DNA of 64,000 nt from Undibacterium cyanobacteriorum (GTDB lineage: Bacteria > Pseudomonadota > Gammaproteobacteria > Burkholderiales > Burkholderiaceae_D), in assembly GCF_031326225.1 (NCBI RefSeq), contig NZ_CP133720.1:806001-870000 (forward strand), read 5' to 3'. Each line of letters begins with the position of its first letter. Positions within the stretch are counted from its first letter, which is position 1. Below the pieces are notes generated by a model. That model did no database searches, had not been told where the DNA came from, and saw only the letters and a program-made list of their open reading frames with translations. Shown here in pieces: positions 43,223 to 52,311 of this stretch. Both the position numbers and the translations under genes were made by a program.

Positions 43223-44065
43223 GTGAAGCTTTTTTCTCACACCATACGCTTGTACTGTCGTTTGGCGGGTCTGTCTCTTCTATCGTGTTTGTTCTCGATC
43301 GAGGCTGTGGCTGGCTGTAGTCGCCCCATCAATGCGCCCATCTTGCCTTCTGGTTTAACGGTAATTGTGAAACCCAATGGCTATGCAGGTATTCTCCCGG
43401 ATTTTTTGACACAAGTCGCTGAGAAGAGTGGCTGTAAATTTGTTTTTCAATTGGTACCGAAGAGTCGCCAAGAAGCGCTTTTTGAATCAGGTCAATCAGA
43501 CATGTTGCTGACGGCGGTTCGCACAAGTCGTCGTGATCAATTCGGTATTTTTATACCACTGGTGCAATTGAGAGCGAGTCTAATATCGATCGAAAATGGT
43601 CAAATTCCAACCACCTCGACGACTGAACTGGTGGCGCGTCCGACCTTGAAGCTCTTAGTTGTGCGAGGTTTTGATTATGGCGCAGCGTATCAACGTATCG
43701 TCGACGATATGCAGCAGCAAGGGCGCTTGGTAGTGGAAGGTGATGCAGTCTCGGTCGCGCGCATGATGAGGAGTAACCCCAATTATGTGACGATTATGGC
43801 GCCAACAATTTTTTCTGGCATGGTGCAAACCGAATCGAAGTTGGCCGATATAGTCGGTAAGATACGCTATGAAAAATTGGACGATTTTCCTTGGAGTGAA
43901 AGCGGCATCTATTTGTCGAGTAAAGCACTGAATGAAGCAGATCGCAACTTACTTAAAACAACGATGGAGAAAATCGCGACGAGTGATGCGATTTGGAAGG
44001 CGTATCAACAATATTATTCTCCCGAAGTGGTCAAGCTTGGCCTGCGCCCTCGAGATTCTCACTAA
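43223..44065 (+). CDS. Periplasmic solute-binding-like protein
   Basis: A 280-residue protein starting at GTG with AGGAGG just upstream. It has a signal peptide (LAGLSLLSCLFSIEAVAG) and a divergent family-3 solute-binding fold (LTVIVKPNGYAGILPDFLTQVAEKSGC, RQEALFESGQSDMLLTAVRTSRR). The ligand is unknown and no transporter is encoded nearby. The following gene, 15 bases on, encodes another solute-binding-like protein of the same type but low similarity. Proteins like these often feed ligand information to sensors rather than ABC transporters. Confidence 0.8.
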   Translation: MKLFSHTIRLYCRLAGLSLLSCLFSIEAVAGCSRPINAPILPSGLTVIVKPNGYAGILPDFLTQVAEKSGCKFVFQLVPKSRQEALFESGQSDMLLTAVRTSRRDQFGIFIPLVQLRASLISIENGQIPTTSTTELVARPTLKLLVVRGFDYGAAYQRIVDDMQQQGRLVVEGDAVSVARMMRSNPNYVTIMAPTIFSGMVQTESKLADIVGKIRYEKLDDFPWSESGIYLSSKALNEADRNLLKTTMEKIATSDAIWKAYQQYYSPEVVKLGLRPRDSH

Positions 44066-44080
44066 GGCGATCAAGTCATC

Positions 44081-44902
44081 GTGCCCCTAAATCGACTTCA
44101 AACTCTGCTTATTCAGCTATTCTTTTGTGGGTTTGCCTTGCTCCCGTTTCGCGAGGGGCATTCGATGGAAGTTCGATCGGGCGACAAAGATGCTGTCGTC
44201 AAGATTGCACTTTTTGGTCAAGAAATTTTAGATCGCGACGGCCGGCCAACCAAAGAGACACAGGGTGTAAAGCGTTTTCTCGACTACTTTCGCCGCGAAG
44301 CAAAAATTGATTTTTCCTTTCAACGTTTGCCTTGGCGTCGTGCACAGGCGATGACCTTAGAAGGTAAAGGGATCATCTGGGAATTCTCTAAGAACAAAGA
44401 GCGCCTGCTCTCCTACCGTTTTTCTGAGCCTGTAATGAGTTCTAAGATTTGGGCGATTGCTTACGGTGAGCCACATCTGAAACTAGATCATATCAATGAC
44501 TTGCGTGGCAAAACCGTGGCTGTAGAGCGCGGTGTTAGTCACGGAATGGAATTTGATGACGCGGCCGGCAAGTTATTTCGTGTTGATGAAGATACGGCGT
44601 CAGCAGCGGCGCGTTTCCGTAAATTGATGGCGAAGCGTTCGGACGTCTTGTTGTGGGGCTTAGTGCAGTTCGATAAGCCACAGGACTTAATTAATTATCT
44701 GCATCAGATGTATATTCCGAGCTTGCAAGATAGTAGCTTAAATGGCGTGAAATTTTATACTTCAAGTAAGCCCCTGTTTTTGGATACGATACACTTCGCC
44801 AGTAAGAAGGGCAGCTATGAAGAAGTGATGCAGAGACTTGATGTAGCGATTCGACGCGGGCTAGCATCGGGCGAGTTGCTTCAAATACTGCGTGAGATGT
44901 AA
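44081..44902 (+). CDS. Periplasmic solute-binding-like protein
   Basis: A 273-residue exported protein starting at GTG, with a signal peptide (LIQLFFCGFALLPFREGHS). The solute-binding core is visible in VKIALFGQEIL, FQRLPWRRAQAM, INDLRGKTVAVERGVSHG and the C-terminal LDVAIRRGLASGELLQIL. It forms a two-gene unit with the preceding solute-binding-like gene. It is convergent with a Cache-domain histidine kinase gene, with 35 bases between the stops. The ligand cannot be assigned. Confidence 0.8.
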   Translation: MPLNRLQTLLIQLFFCGFALLPFREGHSMEVRSGDKDAVVKIALFGQEILDRDGRPTKETQGVKRFLDYFRREAKIDFSFQRLPWRRAQAMTLEGKGIIWEFSKNKERLLSYRFSEPVMSSKIWAIAYGEPHLKLDHINDLRGKTVAVERGVSHGMEFDDAAGKLFRVDEDTASAAARFRKLMAKRSDVLLWGLVQFDKPQDLINYLHQMYIPSLQDSSLNGVKFYTSSKPLFLDTIHFASKKGSYEEVMQRLDVAIRRGLASGELLQILREM

Positions 44903-44937
44903 AGTGAGTGTCGTCTTCTCATGAACTCGTGCTTGTA

Positions 44938-47202
44938 TCATTGGGGCCCTTTGGCAACCAAGGGCAGTTCAATGACCACAGTCGTTCCCTGATCAACTGC
45001 ACTTTCGATGTTAATGCTACCGCCTAAGACCTCCGTGGCGAGGTTATAGACGATATTGAGGCCAAGTCCAGATCCACCGTGACCAAGTTTGGTCGTAAAG
45101 AAGGGATCAAATACGCGTGGTAAGTGTTCTTCGGCGATGCCATGACCATTGTCGCGAATCTGTAGTTTGACTCGGCGGTTGGGTTCTAAATTCGCCACGA
45201 TGGTGATGATTCCGTGCTCGATGCCATCAAATGCGTGGGTTACAGCATTCGAAATCGTGTTAGTAATGATCTGACCAAGTGCGCCAGGGTAAGCGTGCAT
45301 TTCGATGGCTTCTGGTATGTTGATGATGACTTCATGTTGGGTTCGACGATACATAGGCTCTATGGTCAGCAAGATTTCCTCGATTGTAATTTTCAGATCA
45401 AAGATTCGGTATTGATCGCTTGATTGATCAACAGCGACTTGCTTAAAGCTATGAATCAATTGCGCCGCACGATGTAAATTGCGCATCAAAATATCGGCAG
45501 CCTTTGCACTCTGCAGTAGCGTATCGGTGAGCGTTGAGCGTTTGATTTGTCCTTCTTTGATCATGCTCAGGAGCTCATTAACATGGTCATGCATTGTACT
45601 GGCGACCATCAGACTATTGCCGATGGGGGTGTTGAGCTCGTGTGAGATCCCCGCAACCAAATAGCCAAGTGCAGCCATTTTTTCAGAGCGCAGCACTTCG
45701 TCCTGCATGTTCTTAAGTTTTACGAGCGTCAGTTCCAGTTCTTGATTCGTCAACTCTAGGCTCTGTGTGCGACGGTGTACCTTTTCTTCTAATTCATTAT
45801 TGAGTTCGCGGATTTCTGATTCGATCTGGCGTAAGCGGCTAATATCGACCATGGACATGATGGCGAGACTACGCTGATTTACATTAATCGTACGCGAAGA
45901 AATTTGGCAAATGTAGATTTGTCCGTAGGGATTCTTCATTTGAATTTCGTGATTCTCAATTTGCTTTTCGCTGCCTAATCGCTTCATATGCAGTTCAAAC
46001 TCAGCCTGATCTACCCACAACTCGAGCTCCGTCAGCTTCCGGTGGCGGACTTGATTGTCGCTTAAGTTGAGCATGCCCAGCATTTTCTGATTCGCCTCGA
46101 TCAAAGTGCCTTCACTCATATCAATCAGAATCAAGGGGACGGGTGAGTGTTCAAAGAGTTGAGTGAACTTTTGTTCGCTGGCTTTGGCCGCAAGTTCAGA
46201 CTGTTGTAAGTGATGACTCGAACGATGTACCGCTCGGATTTGACGCCATAGAAAGTAGGAGAGGCTCCAAAGTAATGCAATAATCAAGCTTGTAAAGATG
46301 ATGCGATTTTTGCTGCGTTCGCGCCATCCTGACAGAATAGTCTCGGTATCCCGAGCAAATACCGCTGTGATCGAGAAGCCGGCGATTTTACGAAAAGTGT
46401 AGAGTCGATTTATTTCATGCTCTTCGTCTAAAAAGTGGCTGTCTTCGAACATGCCCTCGGTTGAGCGTTGCTTCAAGTTCTGAATCATTGGGGACTTGGA
46501 AAGGTCTTGTCCAATTTGTTCTGGATTTAATGGGAAGCGGACAATGATGACGCCATCGCTGGTAAATAGCGAAACCATGGCCGCGCTATCTTTCGCGACG
46601 CGTTGATAGACGTTATTGAAATAAGCAACACTAATATCGGTGCTGATGATGCCGAGATATTTTCCTGACTCATCGAACACGTTCTTTGCAATGGGCATCA
46701 CTAATTCAGCGTCATAGAATCGCTGAAATGGCTTGCCGATGATGACCTTCGTTTCCTCTTGGTGTTTCAGTAAATAGGGAATGTAAGTGCGATCATCAGC
46801 ATCAGTTTGGTATGCCGGATAGTCGATTGAACTGACCCACGCTTCGCCTTCTGGATTGACAAACTGCAAGGCCTTCATCACGCTGTTGAAGGGTTGCGCT
46901 TTGGTGAGGATGGCGCGGATTAACTGATTCGAAATGGCTTGGTCTTTCCCTGCCACTTGGATCGCATTGATGACGGAGTCTAGGTTGCGTTCGCCTTCGC
47001 GTATGGTTTGTGTTGCATGTTCATCTAAGAGCCGAACGGCGATTAAACCGTGCTCGTATTCTGCATTGACGGTGAGTCTTCGGTCCTGTTCAATTGCCCA
47101 CATTGACTGAGCAATAATCGCCACACTCGTCAGGCATACGAAGAGCGAAATGAGGAGCGTTGTTCGCGCTGAAGTTTCGGCTTGATGGGGTGAGCGGCGC
47201 AT
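44938..47202 (-). CDS. Membrane sensor histidine kinase (Cache-PAS-HisKA-HATPase)
   Basis: A 754-residue kinase. Two membrane helices (about 13-35 and 300-320) flank a double-Cache periplasmic sensor (NAEYEHGLIAVRLLDEHA to TFRKIAGFSITAVFARD). A cytoplasmic PAS (IEANQKMLGMLNLS), a coiled coil, an H-box with phospho-acceptor His (GISHELNTPIGNSLM) and a HATPase domain (DNGHGIAEEHLPRVFDPFFTT, GSGLGLNIVY) follow. No response regulator lies alongside. The upstream neighbour on the same strand, 12 bases away, encodes a secreted single-Cache protein that may deliver or modulate the signal. Confidence 0.93.
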   Translation of the reverse strand: MRRSPHQAETSARTTLLISLFVCLTSVAIIAQSMWAIEQDRRLTVNAEYEHGLIAVRLLDEHATQTIREGERNLDSVINAIQVAGKDQAISNQLIRAILTKAQPFNSVMKALQFVNPEGEAWVSSIDYPAYQTDADDRTYIPYLLKHQEETKVIIGKPFQRFYDAELVMPIAKNVFDESGKYLGIISTDISVAYFNNVYQRVAKDSAAMVSLFTSDGVIIVRFPLNPEQIGQDLSKSPMIQNLKQRSTEGMFEDSHFLDEEHEINRLYTFRKIAGFSITAVFARDTETILSGWRERSKNRIIFTSLIIALLWSLSYFLWRQIRAVHRSSHHLQQSELAAKASEQKFTQLFEHSPVPLILIDMSEGTLIEANQKMLGMLNLSDNQVRHRKLTELELWVDQAEFELHMKRLGSEKQIENHEIQMKNPYGQIYICQISSRTINVNQRSLAIMSMVDISRLRQIESEIRELNNELEEKVHRRTQSLELTNQELELTLVKLKNMQDEVLRSEKMAALGYLVAGISHELNTPIGNSLMVASTMHDHVNELLSMIKEGQIKRSTLTDTLLQSAKAADILMRNLHRAAQLIHSFKQVAVDQSSDQYRIFDLKITIEEILLTIEPMYRRTQHEVIINIPEAIEMHAYPGALGQIITNTISNAVTHAFDGIEHGIITIVANLEPNRRVKLQIRDNGHGIAEEHLPRVFDPFFTTKLGHGGSGLGLNIVYNLATEVLGGSINIESAVDQGTTVVIELPLVAKGPQ

Positions 47203-47214
47203 AGCGTCTTGAGC

Positions 47215-47715
47215 TTATTTATAAATGCCCGTGCCGAGGCAAACATCCATATCAGGTATACGTTCGACATAGCCTTGTTTGGGTTCGACTTCCTTGGTGA
47301 TCGGGTTAGGCCAACGGTAGCGGGTCCAACCTTTACCTTCTTTCGACTCAAAACAAATTTTGACCATATTTGAAATCAAAGGGACGCCATCAATGTCGCG
47401 CATTTCTATCATCACTTTGCCACGAATCTTTGGATTTTTGCCGTGCACAGATTGATAGCCTTTGGGATCTAAGGTGTACAAATAAAGATCGCCTTTGGGG
47501 TTGATATCACTCTTCACATTGAACGGCGAGTCAAGTCTGTTGAATTCAACGATGGCTTTTTCAAGCCCATGAAGCTTAATGTATTCTTGCGCTTTTTGAA
47601 TTAAGAATAGGGCTTCTTTAGTGTCGCTTCTTTCGACTGCTAAAGCTGTGTTCGCAGCGGTCAAACCAAAGCAGAGGAGTAGCGGGGGTAAGAAAGAACA
47701 ATATGGCAATTTCAT
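47215..47715 (-). CDS. Secreted Cache-domain protein
   Basis: A 166-residue protein with a signal peptide (FLPPLLLCFGLTAANTALA). The single Cache domain reads AQEYIKLHGLEKAIVEFNR, GDLYLYTLDPKGYQSVHGKNPKIRGK and YRWPNPITKEVEPKQGYVERIPDMDVCLGTGIY. The last motif is typical of small-ligand Cache sensors found at the N-terminus of chemoreceptors. Here the domain is free-standing and lies 12 bases before the Cache histidine kinase, so the two are probably co-translated and may work as binding protein plus kinase. Confidence 0.87.
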   Translation of the reverse strand: MKLPYCSFLPPLLLCFGLTAANTALAVERSDTKEALFLIQKAQEYIKLHGLEKAIVEFNRLDSPFNVKSDINPKGDLYLYTLDPKGYQSVHGKNPKIRGKVMIEMRDIDGVPLISNMVKICFESKEGKGWTRYRWPNPITKEVEPKQGYVERIPDMDVCLGTGIYK

Positions 47716-47930
47716 AGATGTATCCCTCGCTTCGATGTAGATAAGTTTCTCGTATCGTGTTTTGCAAGCCTAGCAGACTCACCCTATTTGTAAACAAGCA
47801 TGTGTTGGATTTGTTGGACAGGTGTCAGTTTTGGATGCCACAGACTCACATTAGGTGAATGAGCTAGGCAATTGAGGCATGCAGCGCTACACTGTCTAAC
47901 GAGTCAAGCTTGAGATCGTGGAGATAGAGA

Positions 47931-48677
47931 ATGGATACGCTCGCTAGTTATACCTCGCATTTTTGGTCAGGCGCTGAGCTCGGTGCGAACTCGATCATTT
48001 TTTTGAATTTGTTTGGAGCGCTACTCTTGGGGTTCGTGGTGGGCTATGAACGTGCCTATCATGGTCGGGCAGCGGGGATGAGAACGTATGGCTTGGTTTG
48101 TATGGCATCCGCGGCCCTCGTGGTATTGGCTGGGTATCCGGACTATTGGTTTGGTGGTCGAGCCATTGCTCCGGTTTCATTGGATCCATCGCGCACCATT
48201 CAAGGCATTGTTACGGGGATAGGATTTCTTGGCGCTGGCGTGATTATGAAAGACGGCTTTAGTATTAGTGGCTTAACCACTGCCGCCTCCCTGTGGGCAT
48301 CCTCCGCGATTGGTATTTTGGTAGGGGTTGGATTTTATGCGGCAGCGATATTATTGGCATTCTTATCGGCAGCCTGCATGATTTGGGTCTCGCGTCTGGA
48401 GATGTGGTTGCCGGCTCGGCAAGCTGTTTCGGTGACGATGCAATTTCGTCCAGGGTTTGTGCCGAGTGAGAGTGTGGTGCAACGTTTGGCCGTAGAGCGC
48501 GGTTACGAAGTGGCGGCGAGTACCATGGTTATCACCTTCAAAGAAGACTGTGTGGAGTGGAGATTTGTCGCGGTGGCGCTTAATCGAAAGCAAGCCACTG
48601 CTATAAGTGAATTGGCGAATGAATTGCAGAAGTTTGAGGGAGTGGGGTCGTTCCAACTCGCGCATGCGCGCAATTGA
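47931..48677 (+). CDS. MgtC/SapB family membrane protein
   Basis: A 248-residue MgtC/SapB family member with about five membrane helices (FGALLLGFVVGYERAYHGRAAGMRTYG, IQGIVTGIGFLGAGVIMK, LTTAASLWASSAIGILVG) and a soluble C-terminal ACT-like domain (about 160-248). The family is linked to growth in low magnesium and, in pathogens, survival in macrophages. No Mg2+-responsive leader is evident upstream. Confidence 0.9.
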   Translation: MDTLASYTSHFWSGAELGANSIIFLNLFGALLLGFVVGYERAYHGRAAGMRTYGLVCMASAALVVLAGYPDYWFGGRAIAPVSLDPSRTIQGIVTGIGFLGAGVIMKDGFSISGLTTAASLWASSAIGILVGVGFYAAAILLAFLSAACMIWVSRLEMWLPARQAVSVTMQFRPGFVPSESVVQRLAVERGYEVAASTMVITFKEDCVEWRFVAVALNRKQATAISELANELQKFEGVGSFQLAHARN

Positions 48678-48934
48678 ACTACACCGAGGGAGCCAATCAA
48701 CACGAGGCGGCATGCTCGTAGCGCTGTTGTTTCTTGATTAATTGCCTCGGTGGTTTGTATCTAGCGTTCATGGATAATGGATCAGCGAACGTCATGTCAT
48801 TTTATTGGCAAAAGCCGCTTCGAAATGTGGTTTTATGCACAATCATCGTGCCGTTGAATAAAACAAACTTTGTCGACTGAGTTCCACAAAATTCAGGAAA
48901 CTTCAAAAAACTCAAACTGAATTTGTTGAAGGTG

Positions 48935-48963
48935 TTGACAGTATCGGGAAAGATCTCCATAAT
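48935..48963 (+). promoter_or_regulatory. Promoter of the tRNA-tuf operon
   Basis: TTGACA (48935-48940), 17-bp spacer and CATAAT (48958-48963), with a predicted start about 7 bases before the tRNA-Tyr 5' end. A strong sigma-70 arrangement fitting a stable-RNA operon. Confidence 0.88.
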
Positions 48964-48976
48964 CTCGGTTTCCCTG

Positions 48977-49062
48977 GGAGAGGTGGCCGAGTGGTTAATG
49001 GCAGCAGACTGTAAATCTGCCGGTTTATACCTACGCTGGTTCGAATCCAGCCCTCTCCACCA
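48977..49062 (+). tRNA. tRNA-Tyr (GTA)
   Basis: An 86-base class II tRNA with a long variable arm, acceptor GGAGAGG/CCTCTCC, anticodon GTA, T arm GGTTCGAATCC and encoded CCA. First gene of the tRNA-tuf operon. Confidence 0.98.
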
Positions 49063-49116
49063 GGCAGAATAAAGTAAGCGGCTGAAGAGATTATTTAGTC
49101 CAAAATAAGTTCTCAC

Positions 49117-49190
49117 GCGGGTGTAGCTCAATGGTAGAGCTGAAGCCTTCCAAGCTTATGACGAGGGTTCGATTCCCTTCACCCGCTCCA
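49117..49190 (+). tRNA. tRNA-Gly (TCC)
   Basis: A 74-base cloverleaf, acceptor GCGGGTG/CACCCGC, anticodon TCC in loop CTTCCAA, T arm GGTTCGATTCC, encoded CCA. Confidence 0.98.
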
Positions 49191-49231
49191 AAAGTTCTAG
49201 TTTGTCAGTGCATGTGGTATGTGCAAGTGCT

Positions 49232-49306
<75 letters not shown>

Positions 49307-49386
49307 GGTAGTTCTCATTGTATTGCAGTGTTGTTCGAGCTTGAGCTCGAAGTCGAAAATCGCTCATCAATCGTTAGGAGTTTAAA

Positions 49387-50577
49387 ATGGCAAAAGGTAA
49401 GTTTGAACGCACCAAGCCGCACGTTAACGTCGGTACAATCGGTCACGTTGATCACGGTAAAACTACATTGACAGCAGCGATCGCGACAGTATTGTCTGCG
49501 AAATTCGGTGGTGAAGCGAAGAAATACGACGAAATCGACGCAGCTCCAGAAGAAAAAGCACGTGGTATTACAATTAACACAGCGCACGTTGAGTACGAAA
49601 CAGCAACACGTCACTACGCTCACGTTGACTGCCCAGGCCATGCTGACTATGTTAAAAACATGATTACTGGTGCAGCGCAGATGGACGGCGCGATCTTGGT
49701 TTGCTCCGCAGCTGACGGCCCAATGCCACAAACACGTGAGCACATCTTGTTGGCTCGCCAAGTTGGTGTTCCATACATCATCGTGTTCTTGAATAAATGC
49801 GATATGGTTGATGACGCTGAGTTGTTGGAATTGGTTGAAATGGAAGTTCGTGAATTGTTGTCCAAGTACGAATTCCCAGGCGACGATTTGCCAATCATCC
49901 AAGGTTCTGCAAAATTGGCATTGGAAGGCGACAAAGGTAATTTGGGTGAAGAAGCGATCATGCGTTTGGCAGATGCTTTGGATAACTACATCCCAACACC
50001 AGAGCGCGCAGTTGACGGTACATTCTTGTTGCCAGTAGAAGACGTGTTCTCTATTTCTGGTCGCGGTACAGTTGTTACTGGTCGTGTTGAGCGCGGTATC
50101 ATCAAGGTCGGCGAAGAGATCGAAATCGTTGGTATTAAAGACACAGTAAAAACAACATGTACTGGTGTTGAAATGTTCCGTAAATTGCTCGACCAAGGTC
50201 AAGCTGGTGACAACGTTGGTGTGTTGTTGCGCGGTACAAAACGTGAAGATATCCAACGTGGTCAAGTTTTGGCGAAACCAGGTTCGATCAAGCCACACAG
50301 CCACTTCACAGGCGAGATCTACGTATTGTCCAAGGATGAAGGTGGTCGTCACACACCATTCTTCAACAACTACCGTCCACAGTTCTACTTCCGTACAACG
50401 GACGTAACTGGTTCGATCGAGTTGCCGAAGGATAAAGAAATGGTGATGCCAGGTGATAACGTTTCTATCACTGTTAAGTTGATCAACCCGATCGCGATGG
50501 AAGAAGGTTTGCGTTTCGCGATTCGTGAAGGTGGTCGTACTGTTGGTGCGGGCGTTGTTGCTAAGATCATCGAGTAA
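49387..50577 (+). CDS. tuf: Elongation factor Tu
   Basis: A 396-residue EF-Tu that carries aminoacyl-tRNA to the ribosome. The GTPase motifs are GHVDHGKT, the switch II DCPGHADY and the NKCD guanine-specificity motif, followed by domains 2 and 3 ending in GAGVVAKIIE. A strong ribosome binding site (AGGAG) precedes it. It sits behind three tRNA genes in one operon, as in many proteobacteria. Codon choice is extreme: TTG for nearly all Leu, CCA for nearly all Pro, ACA for most Thr. Confidence 0.99.
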   Translation: MAKGKFERTKPHVNVGTIGHVDHGKTTLTAAIATVLSAKFGGEAKKYDEIDAAPEEKARGITINTAHVEYETATRHYAHVDCPGHADYVKNMITGAAQMDGAILVCSAADGPMPQTREHILLARQVGVPYIIVFLNKCDMVDDAELLELVEMEVRELLSKYEFPGDDLPIIQGSAKLALEGDKGNLGEEAIMRLADALDNYIPTPERAVDGTFLLPVEDVFSISGRGTVVTGRVERGIIKVGEEIEIVGIKDTVKTTCTGVEMFRKLLDQGQAGDNVGVLLRGTKREDIQRGQVLAKPGSIKPHSHFTGEIYVLSKDEGGRHTPFFNNYRPQFYFRTTDVTGSIELPKDKEMVMPGDNVSITVKLINPIAMEEGLRFAIREGGRTVGAGVVAKIIE

Positions 50578-50601
50578 TTTCGTGGTATAATTGTGAAAAT
50601 G

Positions 50602-50627
50602 GCGATCCATCATGGATCGCTGTTTTT
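50602..50627 (+). terminator. Terminator-like hairpin after tuf
   Basis: GCGATCCAT pairs perfectly with ATGGATCGC across one base, followed by TGTTTTT. It may end tuf transcription before tRNA-Trp and secE. An extended -10 box (TGGTATAAT, 50583-50591) precedes it. Confidence 0.85.
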
Positions 50628-50663
50628 ACTTAGAAGTTCAGAAGTAAAGTAGTGCAGAAGTAT

Positions 50664-50739
50664 AGGGGTGTAGCTCAATTGGCAGAGCGACGGTCTCCAA
50701 AACCGTAGGCTGGGGGTTCGATTCCCTCCGCCCCTGCCA
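50664..50739 (+). tRNA. tRNA-Trp (CCA)
   Basis: A 76-base cloverleaf, acceptor AGGGGTG/CGCCCCT with one T-G pair, anticodon CCA in loop CTCCAAA, T arm GGTTCGATTCC, encoded CCA. Its position between tuf and secE is a common betaproteobacterial arrangement. Confidence 0.98.
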
Positions 50740-50771
50740 CCAAAGCCGTCAGGCATCGAAAGTAAATCAGC

Positions 50772-51152
50772 ATGTCTAACCAATCCATTCAAACTGTGAG
50801 TACCTCCGGCGATAAGCTAAAGATTATGTTGGCCGTTGTGGCTGCGATCGCTGGTGTTGTTGGCTTCTACGCATTGGTAGGTCAACCGAAATATGTTCGT
50901 CTTGGTGCGTTGGTTGGTGGCGTTGTTGTTGCGGCGATTTTGGTTTTGATCTCTCAAACAGGTCGTGACCTGATCGCGTTTGCGAAAGAATCAGTTCGTG
51001 AAGCAAAGAAAGTTGTTTGGCCGACGCGCAAAGAAGCGGGTCAGATGACCTTGGTAGTGTTTGGCTTTGTCTTGATTATGGCAGTGTTCCTATTCACTAC
51101 GGATAAAGTTCTGGAATATTTAATAATGAACGTAATTCTTGGGCTTAAATAA
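50772..51152 (+). CDS. secE: Preprotein translocase subunit SecE
   Basis: A 126-residue, three-helix form of SecE. The first two helices (LAVVAAIAGVVGFYAL, LGALVGGVVVAAILVLI) are followed by the conserved amphipathic segment FAKESVREAKKVVWPTRKEA and the essential third helix. SecE clamps SecY in the inner-membrane translocon. Its stop is 2 bases before the nusG start, so the two are coupled. Confidence 0.97.
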   Translation: MSNQSIQTVSTSGDKLKIMLAVVAAIAGVVGFYALVGQPKYVRLGALVGGVVVAAILVLISQTGRDLIAFAKESVREAKKVVWPTRKEAGQMTLVVFGFVLIMAVFLFTTDKVLEYLIMNVILGLK

Positions 51153-51154
51153 GA

Positions 51155-51760
51155 ATGAGCGAACAAATCTCAGAAAATAGCAAGGATTTGACACCAGAGC
51201 AGGACTCTGGTGTTTCTGTCCCTAAGAGTGCAAAAAAATGGTATGCGGTGCATGCCTATTCTGGTATGGAAAAGAGCGTTCAGCGTGCGCTGATCGAGCG
51301 CATCGAACGTGCAGAAATGCAAGATATGTTCGGTCAAATCTTGGTTCCTACTGAAGAAGTGATTGAAGTAAAAAATGGTCGTAAGAGTGTGACTGAGCGC
51401 CGTTTGTTTCCAAGCTACGTGTTTGTAGAAATGGAAATGACTGACGACACATGGCACTTGGTAAAGAATACTGGCAAAGTGACTGGTTTTATCGGTGGTA
51501 AATCGAATAAGCCAGCGCCAATTCCACGTCATGAAATCGAAAAAGTTCTGCAGCAAGTGCAGGATGGCGTTGAGAAGCCAAGACCAAAAGTATTGTACGA
51601 AGTTGGTGAAGTGGTGCGTATTAAAGAAGGTCCATTCACAGACTTTAATGGCAATGTCGAGGAAGTCAATTACGCGAAATCTAAAGTGCGCGTGAACGTT
51701 ACGATTTTTGGCCGTGCTACCCCGGTTGATTTGGAATTTGCCCAAGTTGAGAAGGTGTAA
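51155..51760 (+). CDS. nusG: Transcription termination/antitermination factor NusG
   Basis: A 201-residue NusG. The NGN domain (KWYAVHAYSGMEKSVQRAL, LFPSYVFVEMEM, VTGFIGG) is followed by a C-terminal KOW domain (GEVVRIKEGPFTDFNG). It binds RNA polymerase and links it to Rho and the ribosome. It has a slightly longer N-terminal tail than E. coli NusG (about 22 residues). Confidence 0.98.
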   Translation: MSEQISENSKDLTPEQDSGVSVPKSAKKWYAVHAYSGMEKSVQRALIERIERAEMQDMFGQILVPTEEVIEVKNGRKSVTERRLFPSYVFVEMEMTDDTWHLVKNTGKVTGFIGGKSNKPAPIPRHEIEKVLQQVQDGVEKPRPKVLYEVGEVVRIKEGPFTDFNGNVEEVNYAKSKVRVNVTIFGRATPVDLEFAQVEKV

Positions 51761-51879
51761 GAATTTGTAGTAAGCGGGGCTAGCACCGCGCAAATAGCGA
51801 AGCTAGAGCAAAAGCGAGGAGCCATTTGATCATTGAGTTGATTGGAAGGCGCTACCACTCAATCTAAGAAGGAGCCATC

Positions 51880-52311
51880 ATGGCAAAGAAAATTATTGGT
51901 TTTATCAAGCTGCAAGTGCCAGCTGGTAAAGCAAACCCATCCCCACCAATCGGTCCAGCATTGGGTCAACGTGGTTTGAATATCATGGAGTTCTGCAAAG
52001 CGTTTAACGCACAGACTCAAGGTATGGAACCAGGTATGCCAATTCCAGTTGTGATCACAGCATTTGCTGATAAGTCTTTCACATTCGTGATGAAGACGCC
52101 ACCAGCAACATACATGATCAAAAAAGCAGCTGGCATCACTAAAGGCTCTGCTAAGCCACATACTGATAAAGTTGGTAAGATCACACGCAAGCAAGCAGAA
52201 GAAATCGCAACTGTAAAACAGAAAGATTTGACTGCTGCTGATATGGAAGCGGCTGTACGTACAATCGCTGGTTCTGCTCGTTCTATGGGCATCACGGTGG
52301 AGGGTCTGTAA
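51880..52311 (+). CDS. rplK: 50S ribosomal protein L11
   Basis: A 143-residue L11 with KLQVPAGKANPSPPIGPALG and the C-terminal RNA-binding part ending RSMGITVEG. It is part of the GTPase-associated centre. AAGGAG precedes it. Its stop TAA overlaps the rplA start as TAATG, giving tight coupling for the L1-regulated pair. Confidence 0.99.
   Translation: MAKKIIGFIKLQVPAGKANPSPPIGPALGQRGLNIMEFCKAFNAQTQGMEPGMPIPVVITAFADKSFTFVMKTPPATYMIKKAAGITKGSAKPHTDKVGKITRKQAEEIATVKQKDLTAADMEAAVRTIAGSARSMGITVEGL

Noticed and set aside
50583..50591. Extended -10 box TGGTATAAT after tuf
   Set aside because: No suitable -35, and a terminator-like hairpin follows at once, so a functional promoter for tRNA-Trp/secE is doubtful.
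49315..50613. 432-codon open frame antisense to tuf
   Set aside because: Covers tuf on the opposite strand and part of the tRNA-Thr spacer; composition and position mark it as a shadow.
51170..51793. 207-codon antisense frame over nusG (likewise 52320-52826 over rplA)
   Set aside because: Shadows of highly biased core genes with no ribosome binding site or homology.
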